Of a stretch of 64,000 nucleotides of DNA, positions 41,880-58,500 are shown in pieces (position 1 is the first letter of the stretch; each line of letters starts with the position of its first letter). The translations under genes and the position numbers were made by a program. This stretch comes from Ascidia mentula (Eukaryota > Chordata > Ascidiacea > Phlebobranchia > Ascidiidae). Location: positions 8,755,001-8,819,000 of the forward strand of contig OX387202.1 of the NCBI GenBank assembly GCA_947561715.1, given 5' to 3'. Under the pieces are notes generated by a model. The model was not told the DNA's origin. It worked only from the letters and a program-made list of their open reading frames with translations, and searched no databases.

Positions 41880-43915
41880 TTTCAACAAGCGTCAGTAATT
41901 GGCATCACACCTGCTACAGAATGACTGAGGTACTGAAGCAGCCACAGTTTCCTGTTCAAAGAAGAAGCGTGAATGAACGCCTACGTCAAAATCAACACGA
42001 ACGACCTCAGCAAGCTGAGCTTCGCACAAAAGAGAAAAAAGTTTCGCTCTTAACCTTACGTAATTGATTTCGATACCCAACAGTGTTGACAGGGTGGCGT
42101 TTTTTTTCGCCGAATCAGGATGGTTTTCGCTATCGAGTTTCTGACTGCTTTTTTTGAGCGCTATATGATGCGTTTAGAAAATAAATCTAAACACGAACAG
42201 TCAGCTTTCTTCCTTATAATTCCACCTCATGTAAATTATCTTTGGCTTTTAGCGCATCACTTCCACAGTTTTAAAAAAATTCGGCCAAGCATAAGCTTGT
42301 TACAGTTTGTATAACATCAATAATTAGTTAATATGTTGCCCAAAGAAGGTGGTCGTTTATACACGGTGCAGAACCCGTTCTTTAAATGCTTTACTGTTTG
42401 GGTAAGTTGGAGAGGGGAAATACCGTGCCCCAAGCAACCATTGGAAATTTAACTTTGTTAGGGTGTTGGGGTCCGACCACATTAGAATATTCGCAGTGGG
42501 AATTGTTTCCTCATTTTTGTAAAATTAAAAGAAAACGTCTGTTTTTGGCAATATTTGACGTTACAATAGTTGGACAATTCATTAAAGTACTTGTGACACG
42601 AAAAAATAAAAAAATGTTATTATAATTAAACTAAGAGATGTTCATAACTTTAAAACATTTTTGGCGAAAAAAGTAGGTTGATATGGCGACTGGTTTCTGA
42701 GATACAGCTGATCAAAGTCGCTTTCATACCGCTGCGAACGAAATCGTGCGAAAGCAAAGAAACGCACCATCCCTGTCTTATGGAAGTACAGAGTAATGTC
42801 GTTGCTGTTATACCCTATGGTTTTCCGATAATAAGGAACAAATAAGCCTTTGGTTTGTGACGTCACAGTGAAATATTTTTGTGAGATGGAAAACTTTGTC
42901 CTGACCTTTGAGGTAACATAATCTGTGGATTCTCCTATATTTGAAACTATTTGATATCTGCAATATAAAGTGCCTTCTCCTATGTAAACAATGCACTTTT
43001 TCGTCGCGAGCGACTTGTGTGATGTCAATTTCGCCACAGCGCAAAAGGTTTACGATTTTCGTCGCTACTTTTCGTGCAGTTTTCTACATTTTTTAATTGG
43101 CGTAGAATCGAAAAACTTTCGATATATGTTTGTTGTAGATGTACCTTTAGTTTTACGCAAAGTTTTCATGGCCGTGTCATATACGCTTTAAGGCTAATCG
43201 CATTAACTCTATACTAAGAAGGCATTTGTATATACCCATTTATAAATTTGGTTAAGGTGTACCGCCGAATTTTAAAAGCTGATAAGTGTGACGTCAGTCA
43301 AAAAAGTTTGCAGAGCATTGCTCAACATGATTTAGTTGCTGTTTTGATGGCTATGTCAATAATGCTTCCGTTTACACTGAACATATTGCTTTACAGATTT
43401 GTTCACGCTAAGTTTTACGCATTTATTCGGCTGATATGTTTGTCGGATTGCAGTAAATTACGTTGTAAAAAACGTAAATATTTAATAAAAGTTTTCTATT
43501 TTAAATACTCATCACCAGTGACCATTGTGTAAAATTAACCCTAGTAAATCATCAGCTCGCCCAACCTGTAGGAGTCAGAAATTCTGGTCCAAAGTAAACA
43601 AACCCAAACAATGCGGGAATTACATTCAGGTGACTGCAATAAAAAGCAACTTGAGGATAGCGGAGGGCCGTTGCAGAGTAATGGTCAAACAGTTGTGACT
43701 AACAAAAAACGCACAGACATATTATAGTCAGCTGAAGGAGTATTAAATGTCTGATAAAATCAGGGAAAGTTACTGTAGTTGTTTTATGCATGATTTTAAC
43801 TAATATTTCACATTGCAGAGATAAATTACTAAATATATTTGTTTTGGCAGGCACATGACTTCGTCCAGAATTGGCTGTTTTTACTGTGAACACGTAAAAA
43901 CAAAACAATCAAAAC
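41880..43915. other. Divergent intergenic region between the kinase gene and KY-B
   Basis: About 2 kb that should carry both promoters. It contains a dispersed repeat at 42631-43193; the rest shows nothing recognisable. Confidence 0.4.
42631..43193 (-). repeat. Dispersed repeat, copy 1 (second copy near 63 kb)
   Basis: The reverse strand starts CCTTAAAGCGTATATGACAC and ends AACATCTCTTAG. It shares long blocks with 62690-63558 on the plus strand, notably the block around GATCAGCTGTATCTCAGAAA and a block around GCAACGACATTACTC. The copies are mosaics with different internal content. No coding capacity or target duplication was found; class unknown. Confidence 0.7.
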
Positions 43916-46900
43916 ATGGGCGCCTGCTTCAGTATGCTCAGAACGTGTGGGGGCAATAAGGAGAAAAAGGTACAAGTTCTTTAATCGTATAGGTACTTCA
44001 AAGAAATCAAAAATCCTGACTTACCATTGCAGTCAAACATTGTATGGATATTTTGAAAAACTCAAACTTGCGAATCTTTTATAGTGCTACTTTTGCTGCC
44101 AGGCATAGTAATTAATAGGTTTCAATAAACACTTTCGAAACTTAAGTGCCACAAGAGCAATTCCTATAAATTGCGAATCTTTAACTTACGAATTTGGAAG
44201 TGTCTATATAGCCACTTTGGCCTCTTCCTGCCTACGCCTATGTACGTACGACAGCCTTTCACTAAGACAGAAAAGTGATTATTTAAAGAAATTTGTAGCT
44301 AATGCAAAAAGGCCATAATACCAAACTACAAAACCTCAAAACTTTTGTAGCAACGGGAATTTAAGGTAATATTAGAAGCTCTCCAAAGTGCCACATACCA
44401 ATCGGTATCAGCTTAAAAAATGTTTGATAATGTATAGCCTACATGCTTTTTACAGGTTTCGAAACCAAGAAAATGTGCCTGCGACATCTTATTTTGTTTA
44501 ACAGTTTTGTACAAATTACTGTTTCAGCAAAGCAATTCTACGCGAAGCAAAGATTCGCATTTACACTCCGGAAATGACAACGATGCTTTCGACAACGTAT
44601 TATCGAATACGACCACATTCATAAGTCCTTGTAATGAAGAAATTGATGAGACAGAGGTAATAAAATCAGCATCATTTCCGCAACAATTCATTTCGGCAAA
44701 TAACAAGTCACAACTTTGGCAGAGTCCTCCGTCACAAATCAACGAATCGTCGGGAAATTTTAACGGTGCTTTTGACAATGCAGAAAACCAACAAGAGGTC
44801 GCGTTAACAGACACTTCCAACCAGCATGAAAGTGGTGAAACCTCAGAAGTGGTGAGAACAACCACAACTGCAGCAGTAACCTTCAAAATCACAGTTATAT
44901 TTAAACTTCTGCGTAATATTTAGAATGCAAAACCTGTCCATACTGACGAAAATAATCAGGAAAATGGAAGAGAATCTACAGAAGGGAAAAATATAATCTC
45001 AGGTGAAAACAACAACCCGTTCCATAACAACCTAAAAAATTAATATTGACTTTACAGACATTGACAACAAAACTAGGTATATGTCTGAATCCCGATCCAA
45101 AACCATGTAAGTACATGACAAGATTTATTTATGATATGTACAAATTGTAACAAATAACATGTATAAGGAAATTACATTAAACCTCAGACAACTTAGGTTC
45201 CCGGTAACAAATCATTCTCAGTCTCTTCATTCTTTTCAACACAGGGATGAAATCGAACAACAAATATTGACCCTTCGACAAAAACTTGATGAAAGAGAGA
45301 AAAAGAAAAGACAAAATGAGCACATGGTAACAGTGTGTTCATAAAAAAAATAATCGTTATTGACCCTCTCTGTAACATTAGTACGAGAATGTGGAATTAC
45401 CAACAACATCGACAACACAGATCGATGAAAACGAAACGGAACCAAAACAAATTTCCGCACCGTCGACAAACAAGGAATCTTTGTACATGTGAGTTTAGTG
45501 GTTATTCCCCACATGACTAACTCTACATGTGAATAACATTGTGCGATGTTTGAGATGCATATGTTATGCAGGAATGTGGATATCACCCTTTTCTCTGATC
45601 TGGAGAGACACGCCGTGCATTTGACATCAAATGACGTCACTTTCGACGCTCTAATGGAAAGTTTGTTTATCGACGAGTTATCTGACCTTGAAAAAGTTGG
45701 TTCCGCAATTGTGACCCCACAAAATGTTTCGGTTCAGTTACAAAAATTTATTTCATGAACTAAGGTTCGCATCTTGTTCCATTGGATCACAGCACAAAAT
45801 CTCAACTCGATTGAATTCCCATCATCTGTGGATGAGGACTCACTTCTGGGTTACTTAAAGGCGATCAAAGAAAACAAGAAATCGTATGCCGCACTGTTTC
45901 AACGGTTATGCAAGTAAGTGTTCTCGTCTGTGTGGTAGCGCAACACAAACGTTATTGTTAATATTAAGATGGGTTGGTATATATTTTCACAACGTTGTGG
46001 TCGGTTTTATGACGTCACTTGTCACAAAGTAATGATATTATAACAGCATAGCGAGAGTGCCATCCAAAACAATTCAAGGTTACGTGAAGGGGGTCAGCTA
46101 TTTTCCTGATCATAAGTTTTTGGATAAACCTGATTTACTTCGAGGGTCATGGAATGCTGTGTTTATTAACGGACAGTGGATGCTGGTGGACACTGATTGG
46201 GGTGCACGGTCCCTAATTGGTAGGTGATCTTTTTTTTTGACGATTAATATGTGGTGGGTTTAATAATATCTAATCTTTCCAACAGAGGATTTCAACATCC
46301 CCTGGGAAAGGTGGAGTACCAAGTACTGTTATGATGAACACTATTTCCTTACTGACCCCGAAAACTTCATCTATTCCCATTTTCCAGACCAAACGGAGTG
46401 GCAGCTTTTGCCACAACCAATAACTTTAGATAATTTTCAGGTAAAAACAAGTGGAACGTGAGTTTTGTTAGTGTTGTAGCTCAACATTGCAATTTGTCTA
46501 AAATTTGAAGGAAACAGTACAGCAGTGGTCGCTTTTCTACAAATTGAAGCTTTTTCAAGTTTCCCACAGAAAAGGAATCGTTACTACAGATCATCAAGGC
46601 TATGTACAAATTAAATTGGGAATTTCCGACTTTGCCAGATCCGATGCTATGTTTAAAGGAAAACTGTTGAAAAAAGAAAATGATGCATCGTTTTCAACTG
46701 TGGGGCAACGCGTGTTTCATTACTCAACGCACACTGAAGAGGTTACAGATCCGTTAATTGCCCTACGATAAGTTTAAACTACTGTAACCGTTACACAAAC
46801 ATCGTCATTCAAAATTATATAAATTGGTTAAAGTTTAACTATTAAAATGTTAACGACGGTTGCACAGTGCTCGTATGATCGCGTTAACAACTTTCTTTTT

Positions 46901-48571
46901 TAGGTGTTCGAAATATTCCTTCCTGAGCCTGGCAAGTTTTTCTTTCAACTGTATGCAACGTCCTTAAAGTTTTGCGAGAACCACTACAGTTATATCTGCC
47001 GATATCAGATTGAATGCCAAACGATAAATTCTCCACCAGACTCAAACCACCTCCCACCGTTCCCAGAGGCTGATTGCTATGGTCCAAATCAGATGATGAC
47101 CAATCTCGGACTGACGACAAAAAGTCACCCTGGTCCAACTGTTTTGTGTGACGAAAACGGCGAAGCTACAATAGTGTTAAGTGTACCAACAAGTGAATCA
47201 AGTCTTACATTTTCGCACAATGTTAAAAGTGTTACTTCAGAGTGCATTGAAAATACATCAGTGCATACTTTGACTCCAGATGAAAATGCACCGGAATTCA
47301 ACAACTTAACGGTTTTCGTTCGTGTTCCTTCAAGCGGAAACTTTCTGCTAACATTATACGGCGGACAGCATGATTCGACCACTCTAAGTCCGTTTTATTT
47401 CTATTTCATTAATTCTACCAAACAAACGCGTGTTTTAACATTCCCAAAAGTAAGTGGCAAGTCCATTGGCAAAAAGGAGCCGTTTTCCAGGTTGAATCTA
47501 GAGGTTGTATCGTGCTCTGTTAATAATGGGAAACATTGGTTGACTCCAACATACGGAGAAGCTTTCTACACCTTTAGGCACAGTGAACCCCTCAAACTTA
47601 TTTCCAAACTTATCTCTGCAGTTGGACGGCACGATGATTTTGTGACAGTTTTCTCTGATGGTAATTTGTCAACGATTTTAATCCGTGTTCCACCATCCTT
47701 AAATGTTGGGGAGGTACTTTTGCTTGAGATTTACGCGGGATTGATAAAGGAAACTGAGGGCATTCCACTTGTGTTTTCCACTTTCATTTTTGTCAGCGAA
47801 AATAGTGAACAAGTCTTTCCTTTTCCCTCAACCAACAGGGGATGGGGACCAACGGCATCTTTCTTCTCTTGTGATGTAAAAGCTGTGAAGTGTTGCAACT
47901 CTACATCTGCATTTAAACCAACTCCGTCGGTAACTACAACATTCTACCAACGATATGACGGAGGTTCGGACATGGAAATATTATTGGATCACTTCTCAAA
48001 ACTCACTCTTCGACCACATATATCCAAATATAATGACGCGAATAAAGAACGGTGCGAAAATTATTCCTTCGTCACATTCAGCTCGGCAAGGAGTTCCACA
48101 ATCAGTGTTAGGTTTTGTGACACAGGTTTATACACACTTGACGTGTATGGTGAAAAATATTCAACTGAAAGTGGAGAAAGTCTTGGGCTTCTGTTCAATA
48201 TTCTGATTCTTGTTTCTCAACCGAGTAACTGTCGTCTTTCCTTTCCTGTTGCCTTCAATCTTTGGGAGCAAAACGAAGTACGATTGCTCGAACCTCTTCA
48301 ATCAGAAATTGTCAGGAATCGTCCAATTTCCTTTCAACTTTCGTTGGGAAGACGTGAGAACACACAGGATGAAGGAGAAGTTGTTCCTTTTCACAAAGTC
48401 CTGCTTCTTTCAGACGATGGAACCCCAAATGAAGCGAATAAACAAAATGGTTGTGAATACGAATGGTTGTATGTTGCTGGTCCCGGCGAAAAAAAAGTTT
48501 ATGTTGCGGTGAAAACCCTAAATGAAGACAAAGTGTACAGGCATGTCCTTCAATACAAGGTCGTCCCGTAA
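43916..48571 (+). CDS. KY-B: KY/hillarin-like pseudo-transglutaminase with N-terminal acylation signal
   Basis: Paralogue of KY-A. Exons: 43916-43969, 44528-44851, 44924-45002, 45058-45076, 45245-45326, 45382-45488, 45572-45695, 45765-45913, 46047-46219, 46286-46440, 46511-46741, 46904-48571. They total 3165 nt, 1054 codons plus stop. MGACFSMLRTCGGNKEKK at the start predicts myristoylation with palmitoylation. A long Asn/Ser/Gln-rich linker and a short coiled coil lead to the transglutaminase-like core (~264-370). There the Cys position reads NKKSYA, the His position GSWNAV, and Asp is kept in LVDTDWG. KY repeats fill the last exon. Exons of 124, 149, 173, 155 and 231 nt match KY-A exactly, so the two are true duplicates with fast-changing 5' exons. 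The 19-nt microexon is inferred from phase. AATAAA follows at 48632. Likely a membrane-tethered scaffold; function inferred from family only. Confidence 0.88.
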
Positions 48572-48631
48572 ACAAACCCTGGACAGAACGTACAATTTTT
48601 TTGTTGCGTTGTATAAAGGTGTAATATACAA

Positions 48632-48637
48632 AATAAA
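48632..48637 (+). terminator. Poly(A) signal of KY-B
   Basis: AATAAA 60 bp past the KY-B stop codon. Confidence 0.6.
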
Positions 48638-49918
48638 TTATCGCAATCGTTTTTTAAGATTGATCGCTTTTCTGTTCAAATGCTTTTTTTAATATATTTG
48701 TTTTTTTTTGTATATTACAGTGCGTAGTAATTTTAAAAGCGATTGAACGGATGTGTATATTTTGTCGGATTTTCAATAAATGGTGATAGGCCTATATACC
48801 GCTGGACCAATATTTCCTAGCACGAGGCCACAAATTTTGTTTAGGTCAAAATCAATTACTTTACACTTTATGAATGCTGGGAAATTCGTTAGACCTCTTG
48901 GTAATAAAGTTTTTGTGAAAATAAGTCCTTCTCGAAGTGCCAAAGCATTCGAAAAGAATAATCAATTAAATGGAGACTGTGATACGCAATACCCAGGCAT
49001 TACAGCCTAGCTGAATCAATCACTTTTTCCTGGCAAGTCGGAAAGAGATCTTAAAAATCAAGCTTCCGTTGAGGTTTGAACTCTCGACCTTAGGCTAACC
49101 AAGCCAATCAAGGGGGCATATTGTGATGAAGATGGGCAAGCTCCCCTTTAAGTTGTTTACAGCATTTTCTTTTAAGGGATTGTGAGATATGTTTGAGGGA
49201 TTGTGAGACAGCCACTGTTGGTACGGGTAAATTTTTTTGCCCTTTGCCGTTTCGGGCTATAAGGTCAGTGCGTAAAGTTGGAATCACGCGTGCAAGTTTC
49301 AAAGATATCTTACCTATGTTTAATTACACAAACGTTTTTGGACAATCCGAAACTTCGCCCAGGCTAACTTTGGACAAATCGAATCCAGATCAAGTGGGTG
49401 AAATCTAGTGAATTGCATTGCTAATGTTTTTTTTTGCTTTTTGATAAAATTTGAATGAACTCAGGCCGGGTTTACACTCACGCTTTGCGCCAGCGGATTC
49501 TTTGTTTGTTTCATTATACGTCGGGACATTTAAACAAACAAAGGTTCCGCCGGCGCAAAGCGTGAGTGTGGACCCGGCCTTAGGGGATTTCCCTCAGGGT
49601 GTGCCATAGTGGGCACCATGGTGGCATGATATAATTTTTGCAGGTTGTGACGTCGCACGAAACTTATATCCCACAATTTTTTTACATAATTTTGGTTTAG
49701 TCAGCAACCTAAATGGTTATCGTGCATAATATTATGATCGGCCACAAACCATTTGCGACGTGCTGATTTTTCATGCTTGACTAGTTTCAACAAAACAGAA
49801 ATAGAACAAATAATGTTTGCGTTGCGATTCGTTTTGTGCGTATTAATATTTCACAATTTGTCGCTGTTAATTGCAGGTAATGACCAGTATACACGACGTT
49901 CAACGTATTTAGGAAAAA
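48638..49918. other. Spacer upstream of ALKBH5, with a foldback MITE
   Basis: A foldback MITE is listed separately. At about 49060-49100 there is a tRNA-like GTTCAAACCTC box on the minus strand, perhaps a SINE fragment; it is too incomplete to call a tRNA. Confidence 0.35.
49463..49580. mobile_element. Foldback MITE, 118 bp
   Basis: Arms of about 49 bp run from AGGCCGGGTTTACACTCACG to the matching right end CGTGAGTGTGGACCCGGCCT; roughly 42 of 49 positions pair, leaving a ~20-bp loop. The TTA after the right end and TCA before the left end could be a decayed 3-bp duplication, as in PIF/Harbinger-type elements, but that is weak. It lies 340 bp upstream of ALKBH5. Confidence 0.75.
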
Positions 49919-54183
<4,265 letters not shown>

Positions 54184-54327
54184 ATTAACCAACTACACAA
54201 CATGGTGTTTCATTTGCTTTTTTTACAGTTTTGTTTTTATTTCTGTCTGTATCTCTGTAAAAATTGGTTTATAACGTAAGAATCGTTTCCCTTCAATTGC
54301 AACTATAGCTAAGTCATTATTTTGTAA

Positions 54328-54397
54328 GCTGCATGCAGACGCCCACTGTTTCGACCCATTAGGTCATTGGTCAAAACAGTCTTCATCTGCATGCAGC
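54328..54397. repeat. Foldback of two hammerhead half-motifs
   Basis: A 70-bp inverted repeat. Both strands begin GCTGCATGCAGA, then five divergent bases, then ACTGTTTCGACC or ACTGTTTTGACC, around a 12-bp centre. Read from either strand this is the GGTC-GAAA-CAG ... TGCAGC half of the hammerhead. It is likely a rearranged, inactive family member. It lies just past the ALKBH5 stop, probably in its 3' UTR (poly(A) signal at 54736). Confidence 0.65.
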
Positions 54398-54735
54398 GCA
54401 AAACATTCATATTATTAGCTCCATGCTTTTTTGTAAGTTATTATTGTTTAAATCAACATAACTTTTTGGTGAATATGTCACGTACGTTAAGTTATAATCA
54501 TCGAGCCGCTCCGGTAAAAAACGTGATTCTTTCAAATATAATGCAGACAAACTCTTTGGTGTTTTGTATTTGGCAGACTTCGGTCGCTCAGTAACTTCTT
54601 TGATAACTCACCACAATTATTACTGCTTATGAAAAACCTAAAATGTACGTTAGGTCAAATATGTGAACGTTTTAGTGCGATTCTCGGAGTAATAATTAGT
54701 TTTTTGCATCTAAATATTTGGTGGCTGTTGCTAGT

Positions 54736-54741
54736 AATAAA
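54736..54741 (+). terminator. Poly(A) signal, likely for ALKBH5
   Basis: AATAAA 553 bp past the stop codon; the first exact match on this strand after the gene. Confidence 0.4.
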
Positions 54742-54952
54742 CTAATTTGCGACATTCCTATGAGCTGTGGTACATAAGTAATACCTTGGGGACATAAAGT
54801 TCAGTAGGTGCGTCGACATAGAATAGAATGAAAGATCTCTTTTCACAAACCTCGTAAATATGCTGGGTATATTCCACAATATTTGATTCACAGAGTGCGT
54901 CTATATATGTCATACATGAATGAAACTCAATTGTTAAAACATGCGTCACCAA

Positions 54953-54958
54953 TTTATT
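54953..54958 (-). terminator. Poly(A) signal of the GPCR gene
   Basis: TTTATT on the plus strand (AATAAA on the minus), 44 bp past the GPCR stop codon. Confidence 0.5.
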
Positions 54959-55001
54959 AAAGTTACGATACATATTTGTGCTTAATAATCGTTTTTACAA
55001 T

Positions 55002-56859
55002 TTAAACTCCTTTTATATTTGAATTTTTACAATATCTATCGTAATTTAAGTTTTTAGCAAAGACATTTTTGACAAAACGTTTGAACTTTTTGTGGCCGAA
55101 ATATAAAACAATTCCATTTGCGGCTGAATTGAGACACACCATACGAGATGAAAAATACATGCAAATATTGAAAATACAATTCGAGGTGGTATTAAATTTC
55201 GTTGGATGTTCTACCAAAGAAATGCTCTCTAGCTTGGAAAAAGACTGGGTTATAACGAGGGGGAGACAACATATTGTAAAAGCAAAAAATATGGATGTTA
55301 GCATTTTTGCCACAGAGCGATCACGACTTCGATGCATGGATTCCAGAATTTCCAGCACTTGTTTACTATTGTTGCTTACTGTGATAAGTATGGCCTCGCG
55401 TTTTTGTTCATGTTTAAACCACAAGTAAGTTATTCCAGTTACAAACCAAAGCACAATTAAACTCAGTGTAAGTATTCCTTGGTAAAGAAAATTTCTGTCC
55501 ATCAACCTTGACAAAGTCATTCCCATAGGATGAATAAAATATTCATCCCCATGATAAAATATTGGGCCCAGTCCTATTATAGAAGCCATCAACCAGCAAG
55601 ATATGATACAACGCGTTGACAAGCGGTGTAAATGGCTTCTTTTGGCTGCATACACCTCCGGTTTTATCATTGCAATGCTCCTGTAAACAAGGTTCATTTG
55701 AAACATGTGTCAAAATACAAGGCATTGTAGCGTTTTTAGTGTTAACATTTGAAAAATATAAATCTTACAATTTTTTTAACTTACCGAAATATTGCAACAC
55801 AAAGCAAAACCAACAGAGATGAAGCGAGTGAAACAGCAGTGAGAAATCCAAAAACGTTCACAAATGGTCTACTCATTTCAAACGTATTCCCAACAAAATT
55901 GGTATACTTATTGTAGAATGCGACGATTGTCATAGGTATTACAAGCACTCCAAAGGTTAAGTCAGATGCAGCCAAAGAAACAACAAAATGCCTGCAAAAG
56001 TTATAAAAAAATGATACAGCCGAAACTGACCAGTTTTACTAAAATTGGTAAAGCTATTAATTGTGGAATGCCAACCGACAATCGAAATGTCAAGTATTGA
56101 TTCCACAGGTAAAAAAAACTACCGCAAAGTACAATGGTTAGAAGCAGTTCTATGTCACTCCTTTAAATCTTACCCGTAAATGGTATTCAGGTGAGAAGTT
56201 CTGTAGTGAAACATCAAAACAAAACTGTTTATAAGGCAGATGAACAGTGATAGGAACACGTCGATGAACATGTGAACGTAGAATGTAGTTTTGCAGGTGG
56301 TATTCATGTAGTCAAACACAACAGCGGAATTTCTACCCTTTCTGTTGTAGAGTTTCTGGTCCTTTGTCAGCCAGTAGGGCACCACAAATACGGGGCAGAA
56401 CGGCATATCTTCAACAATCAGTTCCTTAAATTTTACTGTTTTTTCTGGCATAATTTTTTTGAGCATATCGCAGCTTTGTGATGACTCAATAGAAAAATTT
56501 GTAAAGTGTTTTGGAGAAATTGGTTGATGACGCTGAAATGTGCTGGAGTTTAAGGCTTGGTTACAAAAACACTCACACGTGTTCTTGTGGTATACCGAAA
56601 TTTCGCAAACAGAGTTTTGCAAACATTTTTTTTCAAAGATCAGTCGGAATTCATCAGGTTGGACTGCCATGTAAAATAAAAATGAATCTTCCTGTGGACG
56701 GTACGTTGACTCGTTGGGTTGGGTGTTGATATTTTTGTCATACAAAAGGTTAAGGGAATGTGTAAATATCCCTTCTTCACAGAAAATGCATTCGGAGTTG
56801 CATCCAACCAATAAAGAAACAAAAGCAAACAAACCTATGCAAACCATTTTACCTTGCAT
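55002..56859 (-). CDS. Divergent class A (rhodopsin-like) GPCR with a long N-terminal ectodomain
   Basis: Exons 56859-56174, 55991-55785 and 55680-55002 total 1572 nt, 523 codons plus stop, with phases 2 and 2. A signal peptide (residues ~1-20) and a ~175-residue Cys-containing ectodomain with several N-glycosylation sequons (NES, NSS, NFS, NTT) precede TM1 (~197-217, with the conserved Asn in LINSFVL). TM2 carries SLAASD. The TM3 end reads CVAIFRSIAMIKP, so the DRY triad is FRS: Arg kept, Asp and Tyr lost. TM7 ends NSAANGIVLY, a modified NPxxY. The ligand cannot be guessed; I do not recognise the ectodomain as a known fold. A lost or altered DRY can mean biased or absent G-protein coupling. 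A decayed copy lies at 58.5 kb. The gene converges with ALKBH5. Confidence 0.8.
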
Positions 56860-58500
56860 TAATCAAAAAATTCTGCAACACAACAAAACTAAACTCTCGC
56901 AGCTTAAGTTTTTGCAATGTTCCTTACGCCAACATTTTGGAAAAGTGGCGTTTAAATCGTCAATGCATTAGTTTTTAAGCATTTAACCAGCAGTACTTAT
57001 TTGGTGCCGCAGTTCTTGTTTCCCAAGGTTTGGTGGTTTTGCAGTAGGGTGTTGTAGCAATACGCATGTTTCCCTACACATCTGCGTAACCCGAGTTATC
57101 GGCAATTTATTGCATGTTATGCAGCATACAAAATTTCACACATAACTATATAGACAACCAAAGTGAGGCATTACACGAATTTGTATCTATATTTAAAAGC
57201 TACCAGTAAACTTTTAAATTGCCTTTCAAAAAATGTAATCTTGTAGCTACAAAACATCTTTCTGTATATAATCGTTTGTACTATTTGCTGGCTTTGGTGA
57301 GATAGTACCACCCCGCACATACCGCAGACCTTAAACTGGATCGACTGTAACGCATTTAACCTCTTCAGTAATGCTTGATCCCAATTAGTTACGCTGATGC
57401 AGCCAATTTATCCTGTCTGGGATAATACCTGCAGCATATGGTAAAAACCACAAGCTTGCCTTATCGTAAACTTGCATCTTCACCGCGTAACTCAACTTTG
57501 TCATGGGCTACATGGTGACGGTAATTTTAACGTTTCTCGTTTTTGCTCAATGTCGTTGAAGTATTGATCCGTTTTTACATTGATAGTTTTAATATAAATT
57601 TGTTTCTCTTTGAGTTTTGTACGTGATCAAAAGCTGTAAACATATAAAACATGTTGCATATATTAATAATTAATTACAGTGTTATAGAATTAAACATTGG
57701 AATACGAAACAAGTGTGTTTAGCCCTGTTCTTTAAATTCCTTGTTCTGGTGGCAGGCGGCTGCGTGTTAATTGTAACCGAACTGAGATATAATCAACTTG
57801 CGACAGTGGTGATAAATTTACTCTACTTTTGTTGTGCAGATTAATGGCTGATGTAGGTTCCTGACTATGACATACTCTCACTAATGGAGAGGCCATTAAA
57901 ATTTAATGAAGGTAAAACCCTGGATGTTTTTTTTTGTATATTAGAATTCTTTCGTCGCTTTAACTTAGATGCAAATTCTGTAGTTTAAAATGTTTTTCAG
58001 TAGATGCCGTGATTTTTGGTGTTGCTGTATTTCATCGTAAACTTGCGTCCTGCACCATACGCACATACAATGTCGGTCCATTAGGGAAACAAGACACATG
58101 TCTTAAGGTCAGTCAAAAATCCAGGCCACCTATAAATAACTTCATGAAGATCTTCGAGCTTAAGAGGTCAGACGACCAACGCATCGTCAACTCCTTCACG
58201 AGCTTGACTTACGATCTGTTCTTTAGTGTTGTTTTGTGAAGCACATCAGTATATGTGTATGGTTTCGGACCCCTTTCACAATTTATACCTCAGGGCCAGC
58301 ATAATCCTAATACAGCAAACAAAGTCAGAAACCACACTTATTTCAAATATTAAATTCGAAAATGGAAAATAATTTGATTGCCACGCTCAAGGAAAAATTG
58401 CCAAACTCCTTACCTGGCTAGTTACTCAGCAATTAAGACAATCGCCAGCAGTTTTCAAATTGCTGTGGCTAGGCCTTAATTATAACAAACCCAACAACAA
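56860..58500. other. Intergenic upstream of the GPCR
   Basis: No supported gene; should include the GPCR promoter. Confidence 0.35.

Noticed and set aside
42642-43044. 131-codon frame
   Set aside because: Lies wholly inside the dispersed repeat that recurs at 63 kb, where the frame is broken.
49060-49100. tRNA-like T-arm sequence
   Set aside because: No D-arm, anticodon arm or acceptor stem can be drawn; at most a SINE fragment.
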